Counted from the stretch's first letter, positions 44,736-54,197 are shown. The stretch: DNA of 64,000 nucleotides from Dehalococcoidales bacterium (GCA_016932435.1 JAFGCW010000065.1:1-64000); one strand, 5' to 3'. Numbers and translations: made by a program. Notes: generated by a model not told the origin, from the sequence alone.

Positions 44736-44809
44736 ATATAATTCCTGCCACTAGTGCATTAAAAGATATTACTCTCCATACTGGATAGGTAATGTAAGGA
44801 GAAATTGAA

Positions 44810-45850
44810 GTGAATAACGAAATTAATCAACGGGATATTATACGTGAAAAGAATGACGAAGCACAAAGGAAGAGTGTGGAAGTAGCCCGGGAGGTAGAAA
44901 AGACAAAAGAAGATCTGGCCAGGGTAGAAAAAGAGGTAGAGCGGGCCGAATTACGGGTAATGGGAGCAGCGGCGGCGGTCAAAACCTCGATGGAGGCTGA
45001 AGTTGCCGCGAAAAAGGCAGCGACTCATACCAGGGAGCGGTTAAAGCCAGCAATCAAACAAAGTGAAGATGCCATCAAACTGGCAAATAAGGCAAAGACT
45101 GAAGTAGAGCAGACCAGCAAGAAATACGAAACGCTGAAGATGAAAACAGAGAAAAAATCTGGAGATGAAAAAGCGGTTAAAGCGCTGGAACAAGCGAAGC
45201 AGGACTTTGAAGAAGCGCAAAGGAAGGGAGTGGAAGTAGCCCAGGAGGTAGAAAAAGCAAAAGAAGAGCTGGCAAGGATAGAAAAAGAGGTAACGCAGGC
45301 TGAATTACAGGTAACGGAAGCATCAGCGGTGGTTAAAACCTCGACAGAGGATGAAGTTGCCGCGAAAAAGGCAGCGACTCATGCCAGGGAGCGGTTAAAG
45401 ACAGCAATCAAGCAAAGTGAAGATACCATCAAACTGGCAAATAAAGTAAAAAACAAAGCTGAACAAGCCAGTAAAAAATTCGAAACTAAGAGGGTAAAAG
45501 AAGAAAAAAAGGAAATTAACAGTACTGAGGTTATTGAAAAAGAGCAAGTTAGTCCGATGATAAGTTCTGAAGAAGGTAATGTCATAAGTAAGGAACTATA
45601 CCAAGGGAAAATAAAGATTCAGATAAAAAGGCCGGTTATGCATAGTTCGATAAGAGAGTTAGAACGTTCATTAGTTCAAGACACTGATATAACGGTTTCA
45701 TCAATCGGAGGGTCAATCGATGAAGGGGCCTGTATTTTCATACATATAGATCAGCCTTCTTCTCTGGAAACCCTTCTTGCTGAGTTACCTATCATCGAGA
45801 ATCTTTCGATGGGTAGAAAGGATATACAAGTAACCTTAAAAAGTGCCTGA
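44810..45850 (+). CDS. coiled-coil protein with internal duplication and small C-terminal domain
   Basis: This 346-residue soluble protein is not recognised as a family. Residues 17-116 and 135-234 are two copies of one Ala/Glu/Lys-rich coiled-coil block, offset by 118 residues (354 bases), still obviously similar at DNA level. Shared words are EVAAKKAATH, RERLK and AIKQSED. A compact C-terminal domain (about 266-346) with IKIQIKRPVMHSSIRELERSL and SSIGGSIDEGACIFIHID has a beta-alpha-beta pattern like a ferredoxin-fold binding domain. It starts at GTG with AAGGAG upstream and follows pilT by 74 bases, so it is probably the last pilus-operon gene. It may be a cytoplasmic adaptor. Confidence 0.8.
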   Translation: MNNEINQRDIIREKNDEAQRKSVEVAREVEKTKEDLARVEKEVERAELRVMGAAAAVKTSMEAEVAAKKAATHTRERLKPAIKQSEDAIKLANKAKTEVEQTSKKYETLKMKTEKKSGDEKAVKALEQAKQDFEEAQRKGVEVAQEVEKAKEELARIEKEVTQAELQVTEASAVVKTSTEDEVAAKKAATHARERLKTAIKQSEDTIKLANKVKNKAEQASKKFETKRVKEEKKEINSTEVIEKEQVSPMISSEEGNVISKELYQGKIKIQIKRPVMHSSIRELERSLVQDTDITVSSIGGSIDEGACIFIHIDQPSSLETLLAELPIIENLSMGRKDIQVTLKSA

Positions 45851-46336
45851 CTCTCCTCAAATTTGTGAATATTCATATCTGCGATTACAAACGATTTAAC
45901 GGATATTAAAAACCCCAGCAATGCTCGTGTTAGTCATAGTGCCTTTTTTTATATCAAACTCATAATACAAGTAATTTGAATACTAAACTTGATTTTGGAT
46001 TTTACACCGTATTTTTGAAAACCTATCATCGGCTTCTGGATCCATGGCGCAGGTTAGACAAGAGAATTCTAACGATTTATCACACCGGAAATAAAACCTA
46101 ACCAACTTGATGCAATCTTGCGTGAGACTATTATCCACATAATCTCTACCATTTTCCTACTAAAACGAACCAAAATACCACGCAATTTGATATGCATTGA
46201 ATGTACAATACTAGTACATACTATCTATTTTGGTAGTAAATATTATGTCTTGATAGGATGTTGCTAAATTCTTGTCATTCTCTCAATTTTCCATATTCGA
46301 ATAACGGCTAATGGTCAGGATTAGCAGGGAGTTACT
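45851..46336. other. gene-free stretch before the GH3-family gene
   Basis: No coding frame or hairpin terminator is evident. The inverted repeat TGTAC (46202-46206) / GTACA (46214-46218) lies about 120 bases before the GH3-family start and could be an operator. The rest is AT-rich. Confidence 0.5.
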
Positions 46337-47950
46337 ATGGGTAGGTTTTCTTTTTTGAAAAAAGATATCCTTTTTGAGAGAAAAGACGACCAGAAACTTT
46401 GGTTAAAGTATTGTGGTTTCCTTGATCTTTCAATAGATGAGTTCATGACAATTCAAAATACCCTTCTGAATGACGAGATAGAATTACTTCAAAAATCAAT
46501 ATTAGGAAAGAGATTAATAGGTGGCCGAAAATTTAGTAGTCTCGATGATTTTCGAAAGCACGTACCTTTTACTTCCTATAACAAATATCTACCTTATTTC
46601 GACGAAAAAGATGAAACAGTGTTACCCGAAAAACCCGTATTATGGGCACGGACATCAGGATATTCCGGAATTAAAAAGTGGATACCTTATACGCAAGAAA
46701 GTATCCGCGTACTTGCAGATAACACTCTATCTGCCTTCATACTTTCTTCGGCGAGTAGTCGTGGAGAGGTAAAACTACGTCCGGGTGCCAGAGTTGTCCT
46801 CAACCTACCTCCGGTACCTTATACCACCGGGATAATGGGATACGCTGCTGAGGAACGGTTATTGTACCGTCCCATACCCCCACTGGACAAAGCTGAACAG
46901 ATGGAGTTACAGGAAAGAATTGAGCAAGGTTTCTACATAGCTTTACGTTCCGGAATTGATTATGCAGCTTCTCTGGCCGACGTTCTTAACAGGATTAGTA
47001 GAAATTTCAGTTCATTAGGAAATGATTCAGCTTTGAGCTTAAAGACATTACATCCTGTAGCTGCATTACGTATTATTCAAGCTAAGATTAGAGCACGAAT
47101 GGCCAATAGACCGATTGCCCCCAAAGACATATGGCAAATCAAAGGTCTTGTTTGTGGTGGCACTGATACTGCCATTTATCAGGACGAAATAACTAATAGT
47201 TGGGGGATAAAACCTCTCGATGTCTATGCTGCAACTGAGACTTGCTTTATCGCAATGCAAAGCTGGAACAAGAGAGGAATGACTCTTGTCCCGTATTCAA
47301 ATTTCTATGAATTTATACCTGAAGAAGAATTGTTAAAAAGTCAGAGAGATGCTAACTATCGACCTGCTACTGTGCTTACAGACGAACTGGAAGTTGATAA
47401 AATCTATGAGATTGTTATTACTAATTTTCATGGTGGAGCACTCGTCAGGTACCGCATTGGAGATTTAATTAAGGTAGTATCGATCGGTGATGAAGAAACC
47501 AGCTCAACACTCCCACAGGTAATATTTCAGAGCCGAGTTGATGATTTAGTCGATATAAATGACATGGTTCATCTCAATGAAAAAGAGATATGGAAAGCCA
47601 TACATAATACCTATCTACCTTACGAAGATTGGATTGCCCGTAAAGAATCTGGTGAACCGAATCCCGTATTGCATGTATACCTTGAACTCACTGGTAATCA
47701 TTACGATGATCAAACAGTAGCCAGTCTCATTAACAACCAGCTTATAAATATGAGTAAAGATTACCCAAACTTTAAAGAGATGACAGGTCTTATGCTGATA
47801 AAAGTCACGTTGTTGAATCAAGGGACATTTCACCACTATATGACAATAAAACAGTCAGAAGGATTTGAAACTGCCCAACTTAAACCACATCATATTAATC
47901 CTTCTGATACTGTATTAAATGATTTGCTGGAAATAAGTGCATCACTATAA
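46337..47950 (+). CDS. GH3-family acyl-adenylate-forming protein
   Basis: This 537-residue protein matches the GH3 (auxin-responsive) family: an adenylating phosphate loop ARTSGYSGIKKWIPYT (about 113-128), DVYAATETCFIAMQ (acyl/AMP-binding block) and the ANL-type VRYRIGDLI motif (about 372-380), with a C-terminal lid domain. Plant members conjugate jasmonate, auxin or benzoate to amino acids. Bacterial members are scarce and mostly uncharacterised. AGGGAG lies before the ATG. The kinase gene follows after 9 bases, so the enzyme is in a signalling operon. Substrate is unknown. Confidence 0.82.
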   Translation: MGRFSFLKKDILFERKDDQKLWLKYCGFLDLSIDEFMTIQNTLLNDEIELLQKSILGKRLIGGRKFSSLDDFRKHVPFTSYNKYLPYFDEKDETVLPEKPVLWARTSGYSGIKKWIPYTQESIRVLADNTLSAFILSSASSRGEVKLRPGARVVLNLPPVPYTTGIMGYAAEERLLYRPIPPLDKAEQMELQERIEQGFYIALRSGIDYAASLADVLNRISRNFSSLGNDSALSLKTLHPVAALRIIQAKIRARMANRPIAPKDIWQIKGLVCGGTDTAIYQDEITNSWGIKPLDVYAATETCFIAMQSWNKRGMTLVPYSNFYEFIPEEELLKSQRDANYRPATVLTDELEVDKIYEIVITNFHGGALVRYRIGDLIKVVSIGDEETSSTLPQVIFQSRVDDLVDINDMVHLNEKEIWKAIHNTYLPYEDWIARKESGEPNPVLHVYLELTGNHYDDQTVASLINNQLINMSKDYPNFKEMTGLMLIKVTLLNQGTFHHYMTIKQSEGFETAQLKPHHINPSDTVLNDLLEISASL

Positions 47951-47959
47951 ATTGTAATT

Positions 47960-50074
47960 ATGAGTGCTTTTTACTTTTTTTCAACCATATTTGGAGTAAT
48001 TATTGGTGTCGCATTGACATTGCTGGTCATATTCCAACGCCGTCGGAGCCGTTTGCATCGTCCTTTTCTTACGTTTCTCGTAGCAATGACTTTATGGACG
48101 TTTAGTGTCTATAACATGAGGGAAAGTTCAATCGACCAGGCTTTTGAATGGGAAATGGCCATATTCGTAACCCTGCCCATTGTCGCTGTTTCATTTTATC
48201 ACTCCGTTTTATTGCTCAGTTATTCCACGAAATCAACCTCATGGCTTATTACTGCGTATGGATTCGCAGTACTAGCCATATTATTGGTTCCTACAGGACT
48301 TGTTATTGATCATATGGAATTAATGTGGTACGGAAACGGATTTGTTCCCGGACCACTATTTTATCTCAATATGTTAATATTCTTCAGCTTCGTTTCTTTT
48401 GGAATTTACGAATTAAGAAACGCATTTCGTTATTCGTCTTCAACTGTTGAGAAAAGCCGCTTTTTTTACGTTGCACTTGGTGCCTGTGTCTGCCAGTTGG
48501 GACTCCTGAGTGATATACTCGCATCAGAAGGTGTAGAAATATACCCATTAGGCATTGCCGGTAATATCGGGTTCCTTCTCATTTGTAGTTATGCGATCTT
48601 GAAATATCAGCTGTTCGATGTGAATCTGGTAATTCGCAGAGCAATGATGTATTTTGTTATCACCCTGGTTTCGACCGGACTCGTCGTAGCCATGATTTAT
48701 GCGTCTTCCCTGGCTGGCTTTATTGACAGTCAATTAATTGACTGGAAAGTTATTGGTTTAATAACAGTTATTATCGGAATACTGCTTGTTGTGATTCGCT
48801 GGCTACAGAACCAGTTGGATCGATTGTTTCACCGTAGTAAATACGATTATTTACGAGCCATGCAAATACTCAATGCTAAAACTAAAGAAATTACGGACCT
48901 TGATTATATTACCAATGCTCTTATTGATACGGTTATCACTACTGTAAGAACACAGAAGGTTTTCCTCTTATTACCTGATCAAGAACAAAGGAATTTTATA
49001 TTGGTATCTTCGCATGATGAGAGATACGCTTGGCTTAATATACCTTTTAATGGTCCTCTGGCTTTATGGCTCAGGAATAACAAAGATATTATTATGCGAC
49101 AAGATATTGATATAATGCCTCAATCCCAGGCACTCGGGATCAATGAACAGGTTTTACTGGATACACTCGATGTAGAGATTCTTGCTCCACTTAACGTTGG
49201 AGACAGAATTACCGGGATACTGGTACTTGGCAGCAAAGAACCGGATCAAGATTATTCAATGGAAGAAATAACAATACTGAAATTATTGGTGAGTCAAATG
49301 GCAGCGACTCTGGACAACGCTCGGTTATATATGCAAGAAAAGATGGCTTATATAGATTTGCAGAGAGAATATTCGGAAAGGACAGAATTTGTCGACGCGC
49401 TGGTTCACGAGGTAAAGACACCCTTGACTGCTATGTTAGCGTCTTCGGAACTGCTTAAAGAAGAACTGGATCCAGAATATTCTGTTCTCGGAGAATTGGC
49501 CTCCAATATGGATGATGCGGTCCAAAACTTGAATAGAAGGATCTCTGAACTTGTCCAATTCACCAAACTTCAGCGTACTGAAATAAGTTTAAACTTACAG
49601 GATATTGATATTACTAATATAATTCATGAAGCGATTTCTCAGGCTTCAGGTCTTTTACAGACCAGGCAACAAACCCTCGATATAGATATACAATCTTCAA
49701 TAGGTATGATCACATGTGATCCGGATAGAATGGTGCAAATATTGCTTAATCTCTTGACAAATGCAGTCAGGTACAGCCCCGAAGGTGATTCTTTACTTAT
49801 AAAAGCTTACAGGGAAGATAATAATGTTATAATCGGGGTATGCGATGGCGGGCAGCAACTTACGCTTAAAGATATAGAAATACTATTCACCCCGTATCAA
49901 CAAGGTAGGAAAAAATCAGAAGGGGGATTAGGATTAGGCCTATATATTTGTCAACAATTAATTCAACTGCACGATGGTAGAATATGGGTAGAATCTAATG
50001 CGAAAGGTAATGAATTCAAGTTTTCGTTACCTATTACTTCTCGGGAGGAAATAGGTGAAAATATTATTAATTGA
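47960..50074 (+). CDS. 7TM sensor histidine kinase with GAF domain
   Basis: This 704-residue kinase has seven N-terminal hydrophobic segments (about 5-240, 7TM histidine-kinase sensor type) and an eighth helix near 255-280. A GAF domain follows (about 310-465), then HisKA with H483 (LVHEVKTPL), then the ATPase domain with NLLTNAVRYSPEG, the variant G1 box CDGGQQLTLKD and GGLGLGLYIC. The ATPase boxes look functional. It lies 9 bases after the GH3 gene and overlaps the OmpR-type regulator gene by 20 bases, so the three are one unit. Confidence 0.92.
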   Translation: MSAFYFFSTIFGVIIGVALTLLVIFQRRRSRLHRPFLTFLVAMTLWTFSVYNMRESSIDQAFEWEMAIFVTLPIVAVSFYHSVLLLSYSTKSTSWLITAYGFAVLAILLVPTGLVIDHMELMWYGNGFVPGPLFYLNMLIFFSFVSFGIYELRNAFRYSSSTVEKSRFFYVALGACVCQLGLLSDILASEGVEIYPLGIAGNIGFLLICSYAILKYQLFDVNLVIRRAMMYFVITLVSTGLVVAMIYASSLAGFIDSQLIDWKVIGLITVIIGILLVVIRWLQNQLDRLFHRSKYDYLRAMQILNAKTKEITDLDYITNALIDTVITTVRTQKVFLLLPDQEQRNFILVSSHDERYAWLNIPFNGPLALWLRNNKDIIMRQDIDIMPQSQALGINEQVLLDTLDVEILAPLNVGDRITGILVLGSKEPDQDYSMEEITILKLLVSQMAATLDNARLYMQEKMAYIDLQREYSERTEFVDALVHEVKTPLTAMLASSELLKEELDPEYSVLGELASNMDDAVQNLNRRISELVQFTKLQRTEISLNLQDIDITNIIHEAISQASGLLQTRQQTLDIDIQSSIGMITCDPDRMVQILLNLLTNAVRYSPEGDSLLIKAYREDNNVIIGVCDGGQQLTLKDIEILFTPYQQGRKKSEGGLGLGLYICQQLIQLHDGRIWVESNAKGNEFKFSLPITSREEIGENIIN

Positions 50075-50753
50075 AGACAGTCCGGAAATTGTAAAAGGAG
50101 TCAGCCTTACGTTCAAACTTCGTTGGTCCGACGCGGAAATCATATCGGCTGAGAATGGTACGGACGGGATAAATAAGGTTGAAGATGATTCCCCTGATAT
50201 TATCATTCTGGATATTAATCTCCCTGACATGTCGGGTTTTGATGTCCTGGAACGCATTCGCCAATTTTCTGAAGTTCCAGTCATCATTCTATCTGCAAGA
50301 GATCAAGAGATCGATAAAGTAAGGGGTCTCGAAATAGGTGCAGATGATTATATTGTGAAACCTTTCAGCCCGAGTGAACTTCTAGTACGATGTCAAGCAG
50401 TGCTGAGGCGAACTGGTACGCACTCTCCCGGAGAAATGGAAATCCGTCCTATAAAATCAGGTAATATTTATTTGAATTTAAACACCAATGAATTCATTGT
50501 TGATGATGTAAAAATCCATCTTACTCCAAATGAGAGACGTATACTTTATTATTTAGCTTCAAATGAAAACAAAGTTGTGACACAGGATGCTATCAAACAG
50601 TATGTATGGGGAAACGAAGCAAAATACCTCGATAATACTTCATTAAAGCGATACATCTATCAACTTAGATTGAAGTTAGGTGACAATGCAAACGAGCCTA
50701 AACTTATTTTAAACGAACGTGGTATAGGTTATCGGTTTGTTCAACCTTCCTAA
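50055..50753 (+). CDS. OmpR-family response regulator, partner of the 7TM kinase
   Basis: This 232-residue regulator has a receiver with E7-D8, phosphoacceptor D53 (IIILDINLP) and K102 (IVKPF), and an OmpR-type winged helix (LTPNERRILYYLASNENKVVTQDAIKQYVWGNE). It overlaps the kinase gene end by 20 bases, a strong sign of a cognate pair. Confidence 0.93.
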   Translation: MKILLIEDSPEIVKGVSLTFKLRWSDAEIISAENGTDGINKVEDDSPDIIILDINLPDMSGFDVLERIRQFSEVPVIILSARDQEIDKVRGLEIGADDYIVKPFSPSELLVRCQAVLRRTGTHSPGEMEIRPIKSGNIYLNLNTNEFIVDDVKIHLTPNERRILYYLASNENKVVTQDAIKQYVWGNEAKYLDNTSLKRYIYQLRLKLGDNANEPKLILNERGIGYRFVQPS

Positions 50754-51060
50754 GAAATCCCCTTAATTTCCTCAGGATTTATCTTTTCCATTGTTACAAT
50801 AAACCCCGGTGTTGAGCAGAATACCTCATTATCTCTAATTTCATAGTTTGCTGTTAACCATGTTTCTTACATTCCCATATTTGGTTTGTTCAATCTCTGG
50901 TATTGCCACTCAAGTAGTACCTACTCCCCACTTAACTCTACCTTCCAACAATCGTTTTAACGACCTTTGCAGCCGTACAATAAATACTGCAAAGCCATTA
51001 AAGGCCGGAACGTTAATTAAAGAACGTTGGAACGACTTACCGGAGGGAAATAATAAAGAT
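50754..51060. other. gene-free stretch between two regulator genes
   Basis: The open frame from 50848 runs through this region, but family homology begins only at ATG 51061. No promoter close to consensus and no hairpin was found. Confidence 0.4.
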
Positions 51061-51741
51061 ATGACAAAAATATTGTTAGTTGACGATGATTATTTGTTTC
51101 TTGAATGCCTCGAACATACGCTTAAGAAAGATTATGATGATTTTAAGGTTGTTGGGAAATTAAACCTTAGTGCTGATGTAGTCGAAAGTGTGGATGAGTC
51201 CAAGCCCGAAGTGATTATTATCGGAATTCGTCAAAACAATGCTCACAGTATCGAATGTATAGAAGCGATACATGAAGAATATCCTGAGGTTAAAGTGATA
51301 GCCTTAAGCGTATCGGAAGACGGGACTAATCTTCCACGACTTATTAACGCGGGTATTTCAGCGTACCTCCTGAGAAGTTGTTCTATCTTTGAACTTGCCG
51401 ATTCTATTCTTTCAGTAGTCAGTGGCATTCAGGTATTGACGCCTTCCATGATTGGTAAGCTGATGGAGGCTTTCCGTCGACAGTCGCAGAATGCACAGAG
51501 TCAGAGTATATTCTCGTTAAGTGATCGAGAAAAAGAGATTCTCAAGTATGTTGCTACCGGAGCGAGTAACAAAGAGATAGCCCAAAAATGCTATATTAGC
51601 GAGACGACGGTAAAGACTCATCTTCGAAATATACTAAGTAAAATGGAAGTAAAAAACAGGGCGGGTGCTGTATCTCTTGCTACAACAATGGGTATCTTGC
51701 CGAAAATTACCCGCGAAGAAGTTTCATCCTCAATGTCTTAA
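51061..51741 (+). CDS. NarL-family regulator with degenerate receiver
   Basis: This 226-residue regulator has a receiver-like domain (1-120) and a LuxR helix-turn-helix (LSDREKEILKYVATGASNKEIAQKCYISETTVKTHLRNILSKM is the region, 160-205). The first acidic residues DDD (8-10) remain, but the phosphoacceptor aspartate is glycine (G55 in VIIIGIRQ) and the switch lysine is arginine (R105 in YLLRS). It should not be phosphorylated by the normal route. ATG at 51061 is where the receiver begins. GGAGGG lies 14 nt upstream, a long spacing; the longer frame lacks an SD. Confidence 0.87.
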   Translation: MTKILLVDDDYLFLECLEHTLKKDYDDFKVVGKLNLSADVVESVDESKPEVIIIGIRQNNAHSIECIEAIHEEYPEVKVIALSVSEDGTNLPRLINAGISAYLLRSCSIFELADSILSVVSGIQVLTPSMIGKLMEAFRRQSQNAQSQSIFSLSDREKEILKYVATGASNKEIAQKCYISETTVKTHLRNILSKMEVKNRAGAVSLATTMGILPKITREEVSSSMS

Positions 51742-51929
51742 TCACCTCACTCAATAGAAAAACCGGGAAAGGAAGCAACATTTGTTACATTACCTTCCCG
51801 GTTCGTATTTTTTATTTATTGTTACGTTTATTTTCTGAAATTCCTTGGCAACTACCATACCAGTCGCTAACATGCTGATAAACAACGACCTTTTTATCCC
51901 TTTCCCTAGTCTCAAATCAACGGTGAACG

Positions 51930-52574
51930 TTAATTGAATGCCTGGTATGATGTTTCGCTTTTATTAGTCATACTTGGTGAATTTTGTATGTTTATTCTAT
52001 TGCGATTTAAGTTCTTATTCCGTTTTTGAATATTGCCTACCCATTCTACTAATTCATCCGGACTTATCTGAGAGCTGAGGATCCCTGGATCATCGACGTT
52101 CAGGCTTTTAAAATTGTTATTAGCAGTCTGCCAGTTGCTTATCAGTATCGTTGGAACCTCTGTATTTATCCGTAGACGCAGAGCTAAGCTGATACCTATC
52201 ATTGAGGGCATCATAATATCATTAATTAACAAATTTGGTTGAATTTCATTTACTAGTTCGATTAATCCTAATTCATCGGTTATCGCAGCATCTATGGAAT
52301 ATCCTCGACAATTGAAAATATAATGTAAAGTACTAATAAATGAGGGATATTTTGATATAGCCATTATGATTCTTCCGGAATTTTCGGTCATTGTCATCAC
52401 AACGGTGTCTTTTTGGGACGAATAACTATCCTGTGATGTGTTATTTTCTATCTTGTGGTTGGAATAAACTGACCATCGATAATATGATAAAAATCTTACG
52501 AAAAACTGACTGTTTATATAAAGACCATTTTCATCAAGGTCGAACCACCCCGAAGGATTAACTGTATCATTCAT
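51930..52574 (-). CDS. degenerate receiver-domain protein
   Basis: This is a 214-residue protein. Residues 65-175 have the receiver pattern: IQPNLLINDIMMPSMIG with a possible phosphoacceptor D119, PTILISNW for beta-4, and SPDELVEWVGNI for the last helix. However, the acidic pair at strand 1 is missing (GRIIMAISKYP) and the lysine position is Ser/Gln (GILSSQIS). An N-terminal 60-residue region and a Asn/Ser-rich tail of 35 residues flank it, with no DNA-binding domain. The start is chosen at ATG 52574 with GGAGG 9 nt upstream; ATG 52580 is possible. Role unknown. Confidence 0.7.
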   Translation of the reverse strand: MNDTVNPSGWFDLDENGLYINSQFFVRFLSYYRWSVYSNHKIENNTSQDSYSSQKDTVVMTMTENSGRIIMAISKYPSFISTLHYIFNCRGYSIDAAITDELGLIELVNEIQPNLLINDIMMPSMIGISLALRLRINTEVPTILISNWQTANNNFKSLNVDDPGILSSQISPDELVEWVGNIQKRNKNLNRNRINIQNSPSMTNKSETSYQAFN

Positions 52575-53122
52575 CAACATTGTCCTCCGACTGCTGTTTA
52601 TCATTTATGAAATGATCAGGAGTATATTGGCAGTCCTCTCACATTTCTATCTCATATTGTACTGATGATTAGTAGCTCCGTATATCCTTCTTTGGATATA
52701 TTATGCCGGTATTATCGGATGATAAATAGTAATCCTTTAAGCTTAATACCTGACTATTATGTATTACAGAAAAGATTCAAATTATTCAGGTTATGAACAA
52801 CCTTTGCATGTTACTTTCAGGTAGATAAACGGATAATTAATGAATACGAAAAGATAAGAAAAAGAAAAATTGATTAATTGAACGCGAAACCTCATTAAGA
52901 GACAGATCCATCGATAATTTTTATAGTTTGTGTAACGTTTCTAAACGGATGGATCTGCATATAGAGAGAATATTGCAATGAACGGATAACACGTGGTTAC
53001 CTGGAGGTAGTAAAACTGAGTACCGAATGGTTATGTAACTGCAAAAAACGCTGATTTTTGTGAGATACCGTTATATTTACTTATTAATTTATGTTAATCC
53101 TGAGAAAAAGATTGACTAGTTA
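52575..53122. other. gene-free stretch with palindrome at 52681
   Basis: TATATCC (52681-52687) and GGATATA (52694-52700) are perfect inverted arms around a 6-base centre, about 100 bases upstream of the degenerate-receiver gene. It shares the ATCC/GGAT ends of the repeats at 34705 and 38532 but not their AAAAGGA core. No gene is visible in the rest. Confidence 0.45.
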
Positions 53123-53464
53123 TTACATCCATTTCATAGTGCAAAGATATGTATTCCAAAACACGACTAATGTATAAAATATAACGAAGAAACTTGATGT
53201 CGCCAGTGCGATGCGGTAATTTCGTTTAGAAATATCCCACAAAATAGCAATAGCTAATAGCACGCCTGCAGCCTTTACCAGAAGAAACACATTTTCATCT
53301 ATAAAACTCGCCAGAAAAGGATTCAGTTCCCACGCAATCCCATGAGTGATAAGATATTGAGTGATTATCCCGTCCGTCACGACTAAACTGAACAAGGCTC
53401 CCCAAAGTAACATCAAGTTACGGATTTTAAAGCGACTGTCAATATCAAGGGTGTAATTATCCAC
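53123..53464 (-). CDS. small membrane protein (DUF5658-like), copy B
   Basis: This 113-residue homologue of the protein at 32945 has about four hydrophobic segments, the block LLWGALFSLVVTDGIIT, NPFLASF, WDISKRNYRIAL and VVFWNTY. Function is unknown. The two copies bracket the pilus and signalling island. The start at 53464 has no strong SD, but the homology supports it. Confidence 0.75.
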   Translation of the reverse strand: MDNYTLDIDSRFKIRNLMLLWGALFSLVVTDGIITQYLITHGIAWELNPFLASFIDENVFLLVKAAGVLLAIAILWDISKRNYRIALATSSFFVIFYTLVVFWNTYLCTMKWM

Positions 53465-54197
53465 GTATCGTTTCCTCCGGGATAGTTTGCTGTCCTGGTT
53501 ATGAATTTAATCTAACAGACCACCATAAAGACGAGCGTTAAGATACTAAAGTTTTCGTTAAAGATTTATAAAGGTTTTGTAAATATTCATTCAAAGTGCC
53601 GGCACGTGAGTAAGGAGCGACTTAACTGATATGGATATTTTTATACCGACCCGGTCAGTCGTGAGGTGGTGAAAGGGTATTGGATTGTACCTAGATTATG
53701 TTAACTAAAGTCCTGAATCATCTGCTGCATGAAAAAATCGATGTTATTCCTCCTGAAGTGTTGGTCTGTTTAATTACCGGGACAATCGGGTATAGGTTAA
53801 AAAAATTATAGATACGCATTGGGTACGACGTAAGTAACAAAAGTACAAAAGCAGGGAACCGAATGACTACAGAAAAGCATGGTCCTATTCTGATCCGAGT
53901 GATAGAATATGAACCTTTATGGTTTGATTCAACCTGTTGTGATCATACATTATGTCAGTGTACCAATTCTGATTATGGTTGAATCATCATGTTGACTGAG
54001 ATACCTGTCATTCCGGTAATTATCTTTTCTTTATATGGTATTAACTCACTTAGGAAATATAAATCGTGTAGTACCAGGCGTGATTACATTCCTTAAAGAC
54101 TTACATATGAAGGTAATTAGTCCAAAAGTATCACAGTAAAATAGTCATTTTGGATGATTAGATATTTGGTAATGAATGCAATACTTTAGACGAGAAA
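53465..54197. other. gene-poor 0.7-kb stretch
   Basis: Nothing is certain here apart from two tiny frames (53698-53811 and 53863-53982) and the half-palindrome TCCAAAAG (54121-54128) facing TTTTGGAT (54148-54155) upstream of the receiver gene at 54198. That repeat has the same arms as the palindrome at 34705 but with 19 bases between them. Confidence 0.45.
53863..53982 (+). CDS. possible 39-aa cysteine-rich protein
   Basis: ATG 53863 is preceded by AGGGA at 5-6 nt. The peptide has a hydrophobic-charged first half and a metal-like cluster CCDHTLCQC near the end. No homologue is known to me. It lies in a gene-poor region, so chance is quite possible. Confidence 0.25.
   Translation: MTTEKHGPILIRVIEYEPLWFDSTCCDHTLCQCTNSDYG

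Noticed and set aside
50848..51060. 71-residue N-terminal extension of the NarL-type regulator
   Set aside because: Receiver homology starts exactly at the ATG at 51061, and the extension has no domain pattern or SD.
53698..53811. 37-codon plus-strand frame
   Set aside because: No RBS and no distinctive composition; it is most likely chance.
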